In this document: positions 53,433 to 60,339 of the stretch, piece after piece
Position numbering within the stretch: the stretch's first letter is position 1
Layout: each line of letters begins with the position of its first letter
Source: CAZAIO01 sp964485235
GTDB lineage: Bacteria; Chloroflexota; Dehalococcoidia; GIF9; UBA5629
DNA: 60,339 nucleotides
Direction of reading: 5' to 3'
NCBI GenBank assembly: GCA_964485235.1
Contig: CAZAIO010000002.1
Span: 1-60,339, forward strand
The notes under the pieces: generated by a model
Told to the model about the DNA's origin: nothing
What the model saw: only the letters and a program-made list of their open reading frames with translations
The model's database searches: none
Position numbers and translations under genes: made by a program

Positions 53433-54979
53433 ATCCCTTTCCTCCATACAATCTCACCGTCCATAATGGTAAGAGCAACGGAAAGTTTCATGATTTCGTC
53501 CGGTTCGAGCCGGAGGGGATTTCCTTTCAGCACGATAATATCGGCGATATAGCCTGGTTTGATCGAGCCTTTTATTGTTTCTTCAAAACTGACATATGCA
53601 GCATTTCTGGTGTACATCCTGATCGCTTCGATTGGCATAATCCTTTCATGTTCAAGCAGAATACGGCCTTTCTCGGTCTTACGCGATACGGCGGCATAGA
53701 TTCCGGCGAGCGGATCGGGCGGTATTACAGGACAGTCCGAACTGCCCGCTACCACGATACCGGCATTTACAAGCCGTCCGACAGGATAAAGGTGCGCGAG
53801 TTGTGTATCCGGTACGGTGCTGAGGTACCGTTCTCCGTTATAGAAGATAAAAGACGGTTGCGTCGTTACTGCAACCTGTAATTTCGTTAACCGTTTCACC
53901 ATTTCGGGTGTGCATATCGAACAGTGTTCAATACGGTGCCTGTGGTCGTGGCGTGGGTGTTTGTTCAGGGCGTATTCTATAGCATGGCATGCCGCTTCAA
54001 CTGTATTTTCTTCGATGGCGTGGAGCACGACCTGGTTTCCCGACCTGTGAAGTTCAAGTACCTGTTCGTTTAACTCGCTTTGCGAAGGGCTGAGCGTTCC
54101 TGTGACCTCGTGGATTATAATCTTTCCGCCTCCGAGCCGTAACCGTTCATCCCCGGCACGGGGCATTAAGCCCTGTCGGTTATATTGAATAAACGAGTCG
54201 ACTCCGGACATCATGGTTACTCTTGGCTTAAACAGCCCCTTATTTTTTAGTCGCCGGAATAGCTCAAATCGCTGGAAATCATTTCGTACGGAAGCATCCT
54301 GTATCGAAGTGATACCCAGGGAAAGGAGCCGGTCACTCGCTAATTTTGATCCGCGTTCCATTTCATCGTCCGTAAGCGCCGGTGTCTTTTTGGCGAGGTA
54401 GCCCCCCATATTGTGAAGCACGCCACTCGGCTCTCCTGTTTCGAGGTTGCGTTCTATAATGCTGCCGGGCGGTTCCTCGGTGTAACGGGTGATTCCGGCG
54501 AGTTTCAGTGCGAGGCTGTTTAATATGTGCATATGTCCCGTTCTATGCATCAGTTTAACGGGATGTCGAGACGTAGCTTTGTCCAGGTCCCACCGGTCAG
54601 GATGACGTTTGTCCGTGACGTAGAACATATTATATCCTCTCACGGTGATCCACTTTCCTTCCGGGATACTTTTTGCTGCTTCATGAATTTGTGCGATGAT
54701 TTCTGAAATCGCGAGTGTAGTATTTAATTTTAAATTCACGCTGAGAAAACTCTCGGCAAAGCCGATGACGTGGCAATGTGCGTCGTTGAACCCCGGCAAT
54801 ACTGTCATTCCGCGGCAGTCGATTAATTCTGTTGCCGGACCTTTGAAAGTGTCGATATCATCTTCTCTGGCAACGGCTGAGATTTTACCCTGATATATTG
54901 TAACAGCGTTTCTCTGCGGTAGTACCGTATCAGGGGTAATTATGACGGCATTATGCAAAATAAGGTCTGCTGGTGGCAT
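53429..54979 (-). CDS. Amidohydrolase family 3 (YtcJ-like) metal-dependent hydrolase
   Basis: 516 residues. Metal-binding HCH in GFNDAHCHVIG near the N-terminus, a second site with HEVTGTLS and HRIEHCSICTPEM, and the catalytic Asp in GSSDCPVIPPDP. Substrate unknown; relatives hydrolyse N-acyl and formamide groups. Minus strand inside an otherwise plus-strand catabolic block. Confidence 0.85.
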   Translation of the reverse strand: MPPADLILHNAVIITPDTVLPQRNAVTIYQGKISAVAREDDIDTFKGPATELIDCRGMTVLPGFNDAHCHVIGFAESFLSVNLKLNTTLAISEIIAQIHEAAKSIPEGKWITVRGYNMFYVTDKRHPDRWDLDKATSRHPVKLMHRTGHMHILNSLALKLAGITRYTEEPPGSIIERNLETGEPSGVLHNMGGYLAKKTPALTDDEMERGSKLASDRLLSLGITSIQDASVRNDFQRFELFRRLKNKGLFKPRVTMMSGVDSFIQYNRQGLMPRAGDERLRLGGGKIIIHEVTGTLSPSQSELNEQVLELHRSGNQVVLHAIEENTVEAACHAIEYALNKHPRHDHRHRIEHCSICTPEMVKRLTKLQVAVTTQPSFIFYNGERYLSTVPDTQLAHLYPVGRLVNAGIVVAGSSDCPVIPPDPLAGIYAAVSRKTEKGRILLEHERIMPIEAIRMYTRNAAYVSFEETIKGSIKPGYIADIIVLKGNPLRLEPDEIMKLSVALTIMDGEIVWRKGI

Positions 54980-55291
54980 GGTATACCTTTAAGAATTAAA
55001 TATATATCATCGTTAATATTTATTAGTGAGTCATGTATATGCAGGGTCATAATGACCGGTTAATAAATCATATAATAAATAAGCATAAATATGTAATTTT
55101 ATTCGCACATATAATGAATGTTTAAAGCGAAAAGTAATCGATTTATAATCAACCGGATTAATCCGTTCATGCATCTCAGGTGATATCCTTCAGAAGATAC
55201 TTTTTCATAAGTCTGATAAAATGAATCGACCTGAACTTTAATGACAAGGGTATTTGTATATTAAATATACTGTTTATAGAGGGGGACGGTA
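54980..55291. other. Divergent promoter region of marR and amidohydrolase
   Basis: 312 bp, AT-rich. Contains a GTATATT-A-AATATAC palindrome (55256-55270) directly upstream of marR, listed separately. Nothing else recognised. Confidence 0.5.
55256..55270. promoter_or_regulatory. Candidate MarR operator
   Basis: A perfect palindrome with 7-base arms (GTATATT / AATATAC), 21 bases before the marR ATG, in the position where MarR proteins repress their own promoter. Confidence 0.55.
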
Positions 55292-55849
55292 ATGGTGAAC
55301 ATCACGGCGGATGAACATCACCTTTGGATTGTACTGCACCAGACATTCAATCTAATGTTAAAAAGTGAGGAAATCGCATCGGCTAAAGCAGGCTTATCGA
55401 GGGAAAAATACGATGTATTGATGGCAATAAAATTTTATAACGTGGTGGAGGACGAAGAGGTTATCGAGACTAATCTGGCAAGTGTTCTTTACCGGAGCAC
55501 CAATAGCATTTCTACAATTGTCGATCGTATGGTAGCCGAAGGTCTTATAGAAAAATTAAGAGACTTACCGGATCGCAGGGCGATTCGTCTTATTGTGACT
55601 CCAAAGGCGGAAAAAATATTACAAAAGGCCTCCAGACCTTATATGGATCTGATTAACAGGTTGTGTTCTGTCTATACGCCGGAGGAACTCAAATCAGCAA
55701 TAGAATTGATGGAAAGATTCAAACGAAAAGCTGGTGACGAGGCGGGGTTAAAAAAATATAAGGGCGAGGCGGACCTGAACAACTATCCCAAAATGACGGA
55801 GTTCCTTATAAGATTACATGACGAAAATAATGCGTTGACGCAAAAATAG
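55292..55849 (+). CDS. MarR-family transcription factor
   Basis: 185 residues. Winged helix with the usual recognition region (NLASVLYRSTNSISTIVDRM) and wing (LPDRRAIRLIVTPKAEKIL). Acid- or CoA-ester-sensing MarR proteins regulate benzoate and phenylacetate pathways, which would fit the surrounding genes. GAGGGGGAC lies 7 bases before the ATG. Controls probably itself and the AOR operon 360 bases downstream. Confidence 0.85.
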   Translation: MVNITADEHHLWIVLHQTFNLMLKSEEIASAKAGLSREKYDVLMAIKFYNVVEDEEVIETNLASVLYRSTNSISTIVDRMVAEGLIEKLRDLPDRRAIRLIVTPKAEKILQKASRPYMDLINRLCSVYTPEELKSAIELMERFKRKAGDEAGLKKYKGEADLNNYPKMTEFLIRLHDENNALTQK

Positions 55850-56213
55850 ATATATCCTTTTAATACCCGCTACAAAGACTCCAATATATACACTTACAAT
55901 AAAATCCCCTGATTTCCAATATTTTATTTTTTCACTCAAGATTGAAATGAAACGTCCTAATTATTATCCGGGTATTCTTTCTTTTGCTCATACTTGTGAA
56001 CCTTGACAATGAGATCGATGTTGCACTAGAATAAATTTCGATATAATATAATCACTATAAGAACTATTTGAATTAGAACAATTAGTATAAGAACTATTAT
56101 CCATATATGCTTTATTAATCACTCTCAATATAGCTATTCCATAGGTTGATCATCAGTGAGTAATTTGAAATAGAGGCACTATATAGATTTGCAAAATGTC
56201 GGAGGAATGATTT
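55850..56213. other. Leader of the AOR operon with three 15-bp iterons
   Basis: 364 bp. Three units of 15 bases (56056-56070, 56071-56085, 56086-56100) each carry AGAACWATT at the same phase, about 115 bases before the ferredoxin ATG. No ORF is seen. Confidence 0.55.
56056..56100. repeat. Three direct repeats of 15 bp
   Basis: AGAACTATT at 56060, AGAACAATT at 56075, AGAACTATT at 56090: spacing exactly 15. Outer copies are identical over 13 bases. An operator array for a cooperative regulator is the natural reading. Confidence 0.6.
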
Positions 56214-56699
56214 ATGCAAAGGATAATATTGGACCCTGAGAAGTGTTGCGGGTGTCGTATTTGCGAGAATGTATGCAGCCTGGTCAATGAGGGTGAGTTC
56301 AACCCGGTTAAATCGCGGATAAGAGTGGTTCGTACGGTAGATAACGGGATACTCTACAGTATTCCGGTGTTTTGCTTGCAGTGCGAGAACGCTTATTGTA
56401 AGGCAGTGTGTCCTGCTAATGCTATAAGCCGTAACGGCAACGGGACTTTACTGGTAGATGAAGAAAAATGTGTTGGTTGTAAGCTATGTGAAATAGCCTG
56501 TCCCGTAGGAGCAATTACGGTCAATCCTGATAAACACGTAGCAATAAAGTGCATTATGTGTCCCGGCTTCAGTGAACCTCAATGTGTCAGACATTGTTAC
56601 AGTGGAGCGTTGAAGCTACTACCTGCTGAGAGAGTAGGAGTGGCAAAGGCAAGGGAAAAAGCCGGGAAATTCCTTGAGCTGGAAAGGAAGGAGAAATAA
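56214..56699 (+). CDS. Polyferredoxin, 4x[4Fe-4S] (AOR partner)
   Basis: 161 residues, sixteen cysteines in four cluster motifs: CCGCRICENVC, CLQCENAYCKAVCP, CVGCKLCEIACP and CIMCPGFSEPQCVRHC. Same layout as the electron-transfer subunits of AOR-type oxidoreductases and HycB/CooF proteins. GGAGG precedes the ATG. Its stop abuts the ATG of AOR 2 (1 base between), so the two are translated together. Confidence 0.9.
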   Translation: MQRIILDPEKCCGCRICENVCSLVNEGEFNPVKSRIRVVRTVDNGILYSIPVFCLQCENAYCKAVCPANAISRNGNGTLLVDEEKCVGCKLCEIACPVGAITVNPDKHVAIKCIMCPGFSEPQCVRHCYSGALKLLPAERVGVAKAREKAGKFLELERKEK

Positions 56700-56700
56700 T

Positions 56701-58707
56701 ATGTCGATAGCAGGAACGATACTACGTGTAGACCTGAGTACAGGGAAAATAGTAAAAGAGCCCACTTTAAAATATGTGAAGGACTTTGTCGGTGGGGAGT
56801 TAATCGGCGCAGCTATTTTTACCAGAGAAGTACCGCCTGAGACCCGGCCTTTCGACCCGGAGAATTACCTGATAATAAGCACAGGTCCTCTCACCGGTAC
56901 GCTGCTAGGAAACAAAGCTATTTTCTCAACGAAAGCACCAAATTCAGCTAACAGCCTGCATGCTGCAGTAGGGATGGGCGGGCAGATTCCATCGGAGATT
57001 AAATTTGCGGGCTATGACCAGATTGTTATCAAAGGAAGGGCTGAGAAACTCAGCTATCTTTATATAAATAATGATGAAGTTGAAATCCGAAATGCGGAAC
57101 ATCTTGCCGGACTTGATACCTTTGAAACACAGAGAAAGCTAAAGGAGGAGTTAGGAGACCCCGATTTACAGATAGCCTGTATAGGGCCTGCGGGTGAAAA
57201 TAAAGTCATTTATGCGATTATTCTCCATGATATAAATAATACAGCGGCCCGGAGATGCGGAGCGGTGATGGGATCGAAGCGACTCAAAGCAATCGTAGTA
57301 CGCGGTACAAAGGGATTGAAGGTACCGGACCCGAAAGCATTTCTTGCTGTATATGATAAATATTTCGAAGAGCTTACTCAGGGAAGAGGTAAAGCATGTA
57401 CCGCCATGCTGCATGCAGAAGGACTGGCACGGCAGATCCCTGAAGGGTATATATTTGCATACGGTACGGAGGTCACTGACAAGGTGCCGTATTCTTATAT
57501 GAAAGAAGTTCTGAAGAAATATCTGGTTGGTACAATAGGATGCGCGTTTTGTCCGGTACAGTGCCATGAGAACTGGAGTGTGCCCGGAATAGGGAACGGA
57601 GGGGCGAATTGTGTGAACTACTTCGGACTGATAACGCGGCAAATGTACGACCTGGCAGATTTCGAGATTTTCTGGGAGAAAACTCTACTATCGAACAAAT
57701 TGGGAATAGATACGCTTTCCATGGAAATGATCGGTAACTGGCTGATGGAGCTCTATAAACGAGGTATTATTTCCGACGATGAAACAGATGACATACCTAT
57801 GGAGCGACGGAGCAGGAAGGCAATTGCAGCCTGTGTTGAAAAAATTGCCAGAAGGGAAGGATTCGGGAGACTGTTCACAGACGGTATTATTCCGGCATGC
57901 GAGAGGATAGGCAAAGGTCATCTGGACCTTGCCGATCAGTATGATAATGACTTTCCGTATGGATGGGTTGAGTATGCTCCGGATATCGGGCCGGTGGCAA
58001 AATACAGAGTTGCCGAGGTGGAACGTGTGCCCGGTTTTGCGGACGGGTATGGAAATATACCGAGCTTTGCCGATGCTCTGGGCATATCTCCGGTTGAAGT
58101 CAAGGAGATGATCGACCGGTGGGCCGATGAGGCCTGCAAGAGGGTAACAGGTGACCCCGACCTCTGGAAAAAGCCGTACTATGATGAGCGTATAAGTAAG
58201 ATGATGGTTGAGAAGGAGAATGAAATATTGATAGCGGATGTCACCGGGCACTGCGAGGTAACATCCGCATACCTGGACCATTACGGGTACAGGTTTAATA
58301 TCGATGACTATGCGGAATGGATGACCGTCACGACAGGTATTACCTATACTCCCGCTGATATCAGAGAGGCGGCCCATAAACTTCGTGTCATTACCGATGC
58401 ATATAATGCATTGTGTACCATCACAAATGGCAGGGAGCCTGTACTGGCAAAGCCGATGGAGGAATTGACCAGTTTTCCTGTGCCCGGCCGTCCCAAAGAC
58501 CCTGCTGAACTGCGGCATGTGCAGAGTGACTATTGCGTTGCGCGTGGTTATGATCCTGAGACTGGTATACCGACAAGGGCGGAACTTGAAAGACTGGGTC
58601 TTAAATATCTGGCTGATAAACTGGATACAGCAATGCAAAAGACGGCAAAGCAGCCACCAAAGCCTCAAAAAAAGAATGGATCACGGGCAATAAAGGGACG
58701 AGCTTAA
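56701..58707 (+). CDS. AOR-family tungsten oxidoreductase 2 (BamB-like candidate)
   Basis: 668 residues from ATG 56701, set by AAGGAG five bases upstream; the frame is open further upstream into the ferredoxin gene. Cluster ligands C281, C284, C288 (CAFCPVQC) and C518 (TGHCEV), pterin landmarks TGPLTGTLLGNKA, GMGGQIPSEIKFAGYD, GSKRLKAIVVRG. It is about 50 residues longer than AOR 1, near the 650-residue size of BamB of class II benzoyl-CoA reductase. Substrate unproved: aldehyde or aryl-CoA. The operon (ferredoxin, AOR, LUD-HdrD-like) fits an electron-bifurcating or Hdr-coupled enzyme. Confidence 0.85.
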   Translation: MSIAGTILRVDLSTGKIVKEPTLKYVKDFVGGELIGAAIFTREVPPETRPFDPENYLIISTGPLTGTLLGNKAIFSTKAPNSANSLHAAVGMGGQIPSEIKFAGYDQIVIKGRAEKLSYLYINNDEVEIRNAEHLAGLDTFETQRKLKEELGDPDLQIACIGPAGENKVIYAIILHDINNTAARRCGAVMGSKRLKAIVVRGTKGLKVPDPKAFLAVYDKYFEELTQGRGKACTAMLHAEGLARQIPEGYIFAYGTEVTDKVPYSYMKEVLKKYLVGTIGCAFCPVQCHENWSVPGIGNGGANCVNYFGLITRQMYDLADFEIFWEKTLLSNKLGIDTLSMEMIGNWLMELYKRGIISDDETDDIPMERRSRKAIAACVEKIARREGFGRLFTDGIIPACERIGKGHLDLADQYDNDFPYGWVEYAPDIGPVAKYRVAEVERVPGFADGYGNIPSFADALGISPVEVKEMIDRWADEACKRVTGDPDLWKKPYYDERISKMMVEKENEILIADVTGHCEVTSAYLDHYGYRFNIDDYAEWMTVTTGITYTPADIREAAHKLRVITDAYNALCTITNGREPVLAKPMEELTSFPVPGRPKDPAELRHVQSDYCVARGYDPETGIPTRAELERLGLKYLADKLDTAMQKTAKQPPKPQKKNGSRAIKGRA

Positions 58708-58751
58708 AGAAGTCATTCATGCTCGTGAAATTCGGATTTTGAGGAGGGCAT

Positions 58752-60339
58752 ATGCTGCCGGTTATAGTGCTGGAGCCTGTTTCTTACAGCAAGAGACGGC
58801 GCTATTCCGAGATAATACGGGAACCGCGGGGATCGCTTCAACCCGGTATTGACGATATAAAACAAAAACTCAAGCAAATACGCAGCGATACACTCGATCA
58901 TCTCGATTATCTGGTCGATGAATTTACTGATCATATCGCTCGGTACCCTGAAGTCGAGTTAATTTTTGCCGCCGATGCAGAACAGGCGGCAAAAAAGATA
59001 CTGGAAATCAGCGGCTCTACTCTTATAGCTACTAATAGGTCCTCGGTGATTACCATAGAAATTGCACTGCACCTGAATTCAAGCAGTTCTCCTGTTATAG
59101 AATCATATTACGAAGAGTTCAATCCGATCGCCCCCGTATTTGATAAGCACCTGCAGTTTCCTGTGATGCCCTTCGAGTCCCGTTTACATTCCTTTGAGCG
59201 ACAGGCAGACCTCTCGGCGCTTCGTTCTAAAAGCATTGAAGAAAATGGAACGAAAGATTTTGTCGGCCTCATTGGTGTGAACGCCGTGTCGGCAGAAGAT
59301 GGCACAGTGGTCATGCTCCAGCATATGAACAATATCAGCAAGATATTCCTGCATGCCCGAGAGGTTATCCTTGTCGCCGGACTGGATAAGATCGTACGAG
59401 CTACAGAGGATGCGGTGTTTCAGTCGAAATGCATGGCTATCTTCGGCTCCGAAACTTTGCGTGCTGCGATTCGCAATATGTCAAAGAGAAAGAGCAGCCT
59501 CGATACATTGCCTTTCAATAAATCAAAAAACGGGTCTATATCCAGGATTCATTTGATTTTACTGGATAACGGCAGACGTTTTCTGGCGGAAAGCCCGTAC
59601 AGAGAGTTGCTTATGTGTATCGATTGCAGGGCATGCAACGGAGCATGTCCTGCATACCTGTGTAGTAAACCGCTTGTACCGAGCGAACTGCCGATAAAGT
59701 TCCGGCGAGACCTGCTTGAAACGGGGATTGATATATCGGACAAAAGCGGAGATATCAAAATCCGGCCGGTCACTTTCAACCTTTCTACTTTAAGGAGAGA
59801 GGGCGAAAAAGGGGAAATATGGAATTGTACTGCGTGTGGAAATTGTCATGAAATTTGCCCGGCCGGTATTAGCCATGTTGATACAATTCAAACGTTGAGA
59901 ATGAATATGGTTATGGAAAATGCCGATATGCCCGAAACTGTGAGCAGGGCATTGAGGAGTATTGAAAATAGAGGCCATCCCTGGCGCGGGACAACCTGTA
60001 CCAGAGCCGATTGGGCTCAAGGCTTGAGCATAAAAACGCTTTCCGAAGATAGCGATGTGGATATACTCTACTGGGTAGGTTGTACTATAGCATTGGAAGA
60101 CAGGACTATGAACATAGCGCGTGCAATGGCAGAACTGTTTATGCGGGCAGGGATTAAAGCCGGTTTTCTCGGTACGGAAGAAAGCTGCTGCGGTGAACCG
60201 GCACACCGTCTGGGCAATGAATACCTGTACCGTCAACAGGTAAGAAAAAATATCGACCTGATGAAACGGTATAACATTACAAGGATTGTGACCGCATGTC
60301 CTCATTGCTATCATACGTTAAAGAACGATTATCCGGATT
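58752..60339 (+). CDS. LUD / 4Fe-4S / CCG-domain oxidoreductase subunit (partial, runs off right edge)
   Basis: At least 529 residues. Starts at ATG 58752 with GAGGAGGG. Residues ~60-250 resemble the LUD domain of LutB (LactB/iron-sulfur subunit). Two [4Fe-4S] motifs follow, CIDCRACNGACP and CTACGNCHEICP, then a CCG (HdrD/GlcF-type) domain, CCGEPAHRLG, and TACPHCYHTLK. This LutB + HdrD-like arrangement is seen with heterodisulfide reductase-like complexes and BamD. Third gene of the AOR 2 operon, 44 bases after it. The C-terminus is lost. Confidence 0.85.
   Translation, partial: MLPVIVLEPVSYSKRRRYSEIIREPRGSLQPGIDDIKQKLKQIRSDTLDHLDYLVDEFTDHIARYPEVELIFAADAEQAAKKILEISGSTLIATNRSSVITIEIALHLNSSSSPVIESYYEEFNPIAPVFDKHLQFPVMPFESRLHSFERQADLSALRSKSIEENGTKDFVGLIGVNAVSAEDGTVVMLQHMNNISKIFLHAREVILVAGLDKIVRATEDAVFQSKCMAIFGSETLRAAIRNMSKRKSSLDTLPFNKSKNGSISRIHLILLDNGRRFLAESPYRELLMCIDCRACNGACPAYLCSKPLVPSELPIKFRRDLLETGIDISDKSGDIKIRPVTFNLSTLRREGEKGEIWNCTACGNCHEICPAGISHVDTIQTLRMNMVMENADMPETVSRALRSIENRGHPWRGTTCTRADWAQGLSIKTLSEDSDVDILYWVGCTIALEDRTMNIARAMAELFMRAGIKAGFLGTEESCCGEPAHRLGNEYLYRQQVRKNIDLMKRYNITRIVTACPHCYHTLKNDYPD

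Noticed and set aside
57688..58668. 326-residue open frame on the minus strand
   Set aside because: Antisense shadow of AOR 2, which has all cluster ligands and a strong ribosome site.
1..60339. tRNA or rRNA genes
   Set aside because: No cloverleaf-type GGTTCRANTCC arms or rRNA-like sequence were seen in intergenic regions; a tRNAscan or Infernal run would be decisive.

Overview
The window is a 60.3 kb piece of a bacterial chromosome (roughly 45-48% G+C by eye), probably a metagenome-derived scaffold because it holds a run of exactly 100 N (17635-17734). Gene content points to a strict anaerobe that degrades carboxylic or aromatic acids through CoA thioesters: two tungsten-type aldehyde:ferredoxin oxidoreductase (AOR) family enzymes, a tungstate ABC transporter, a 2-hydroxyacyl-CoA dehydratase / benzoyl-CoA reductase family subunit, an acyl-CoA synthetase, two crotonases, two class III CoA-transferases, polyferredoxin and LUD/CCG iron-sulfur proteins, and desulforedoxin-like peptides. 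Many surface lipoproteins, zinc-ribbon membrane proteins and a 48-residue-repeat secreted protein fit Chloroflexota (Dehalococcoidia-like), but this is an inference from family content; no rRNA or tRNA gene was seen.

Layout. 1-13.9 kb: envelope and housekeeping genes (two PKD-type lipoproteins, a hydrolase/deacetylase fusion lipoprotein, a flavin disulfide reductase fused to a receiver domain, a TPR/IPT lipoprotein, transglutaminase, AbrB-like protein, hydrolase, CPBP protease). 13.9-22.4 kb: a broken BtrH-like gene beside a 2-hydroxyacyl-CoA dehydratase subunit, a duplicated MFS transporter/PRC-barrel unit containing the N gap, an SGNH hydrolase and AOR number 1. 22.5-31.2 kb: small membrane proteins, an MFS permease, zinc-ribbon protein, zinc alcohol dehydrogenase, Maf and a HI0933-type flavoprotein. 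31.4-35.4 kb: a GntR-PBP regulator and tupABC tungstate uptake. 35.6-45.3 kb: zinc-finger and zinc-ribbon proteins, a caspase-like protease next to a lamin-tail lipoprotein, TPR protein, and two-component genes. 45.3-60.3 kb: a catabolic block with acetate/succinate permease, two crotonases, acyl-CoA synthetase, two desulforedoxin-like peptides, two CoA-transferases, amidohydrolase, MarR regulator, and an operon of polyferredoxin, AOR number 2 and a LUD/4Fe-4S/CCG protein cut by the right edge.

How it fits together (inference). TupABC supplies tungstate to both AOR-family enzymes. The second AOR with its ferredoxin and HdrD-like partner resembles the BamB/BamC/BamD part of class II benzoyl-CoA reductase or an AOR coupled to heterodisulfide-reductase-type electron transfer; the adjacent CoA ligase, CoA-transferases and crotonases would make and process the acyl-CoA substrates. 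Regulatory signals are unusually readable: a palindrome over the promoter of the GntR regulator, a terminator between tupA and tupB, a palindrome before marR, three 15-bp iterons before the AOR operon, repeated palindromes before the caspase/lamin-tail pair, and an upstream element shared by both MFS copies and a distant two-component locus.
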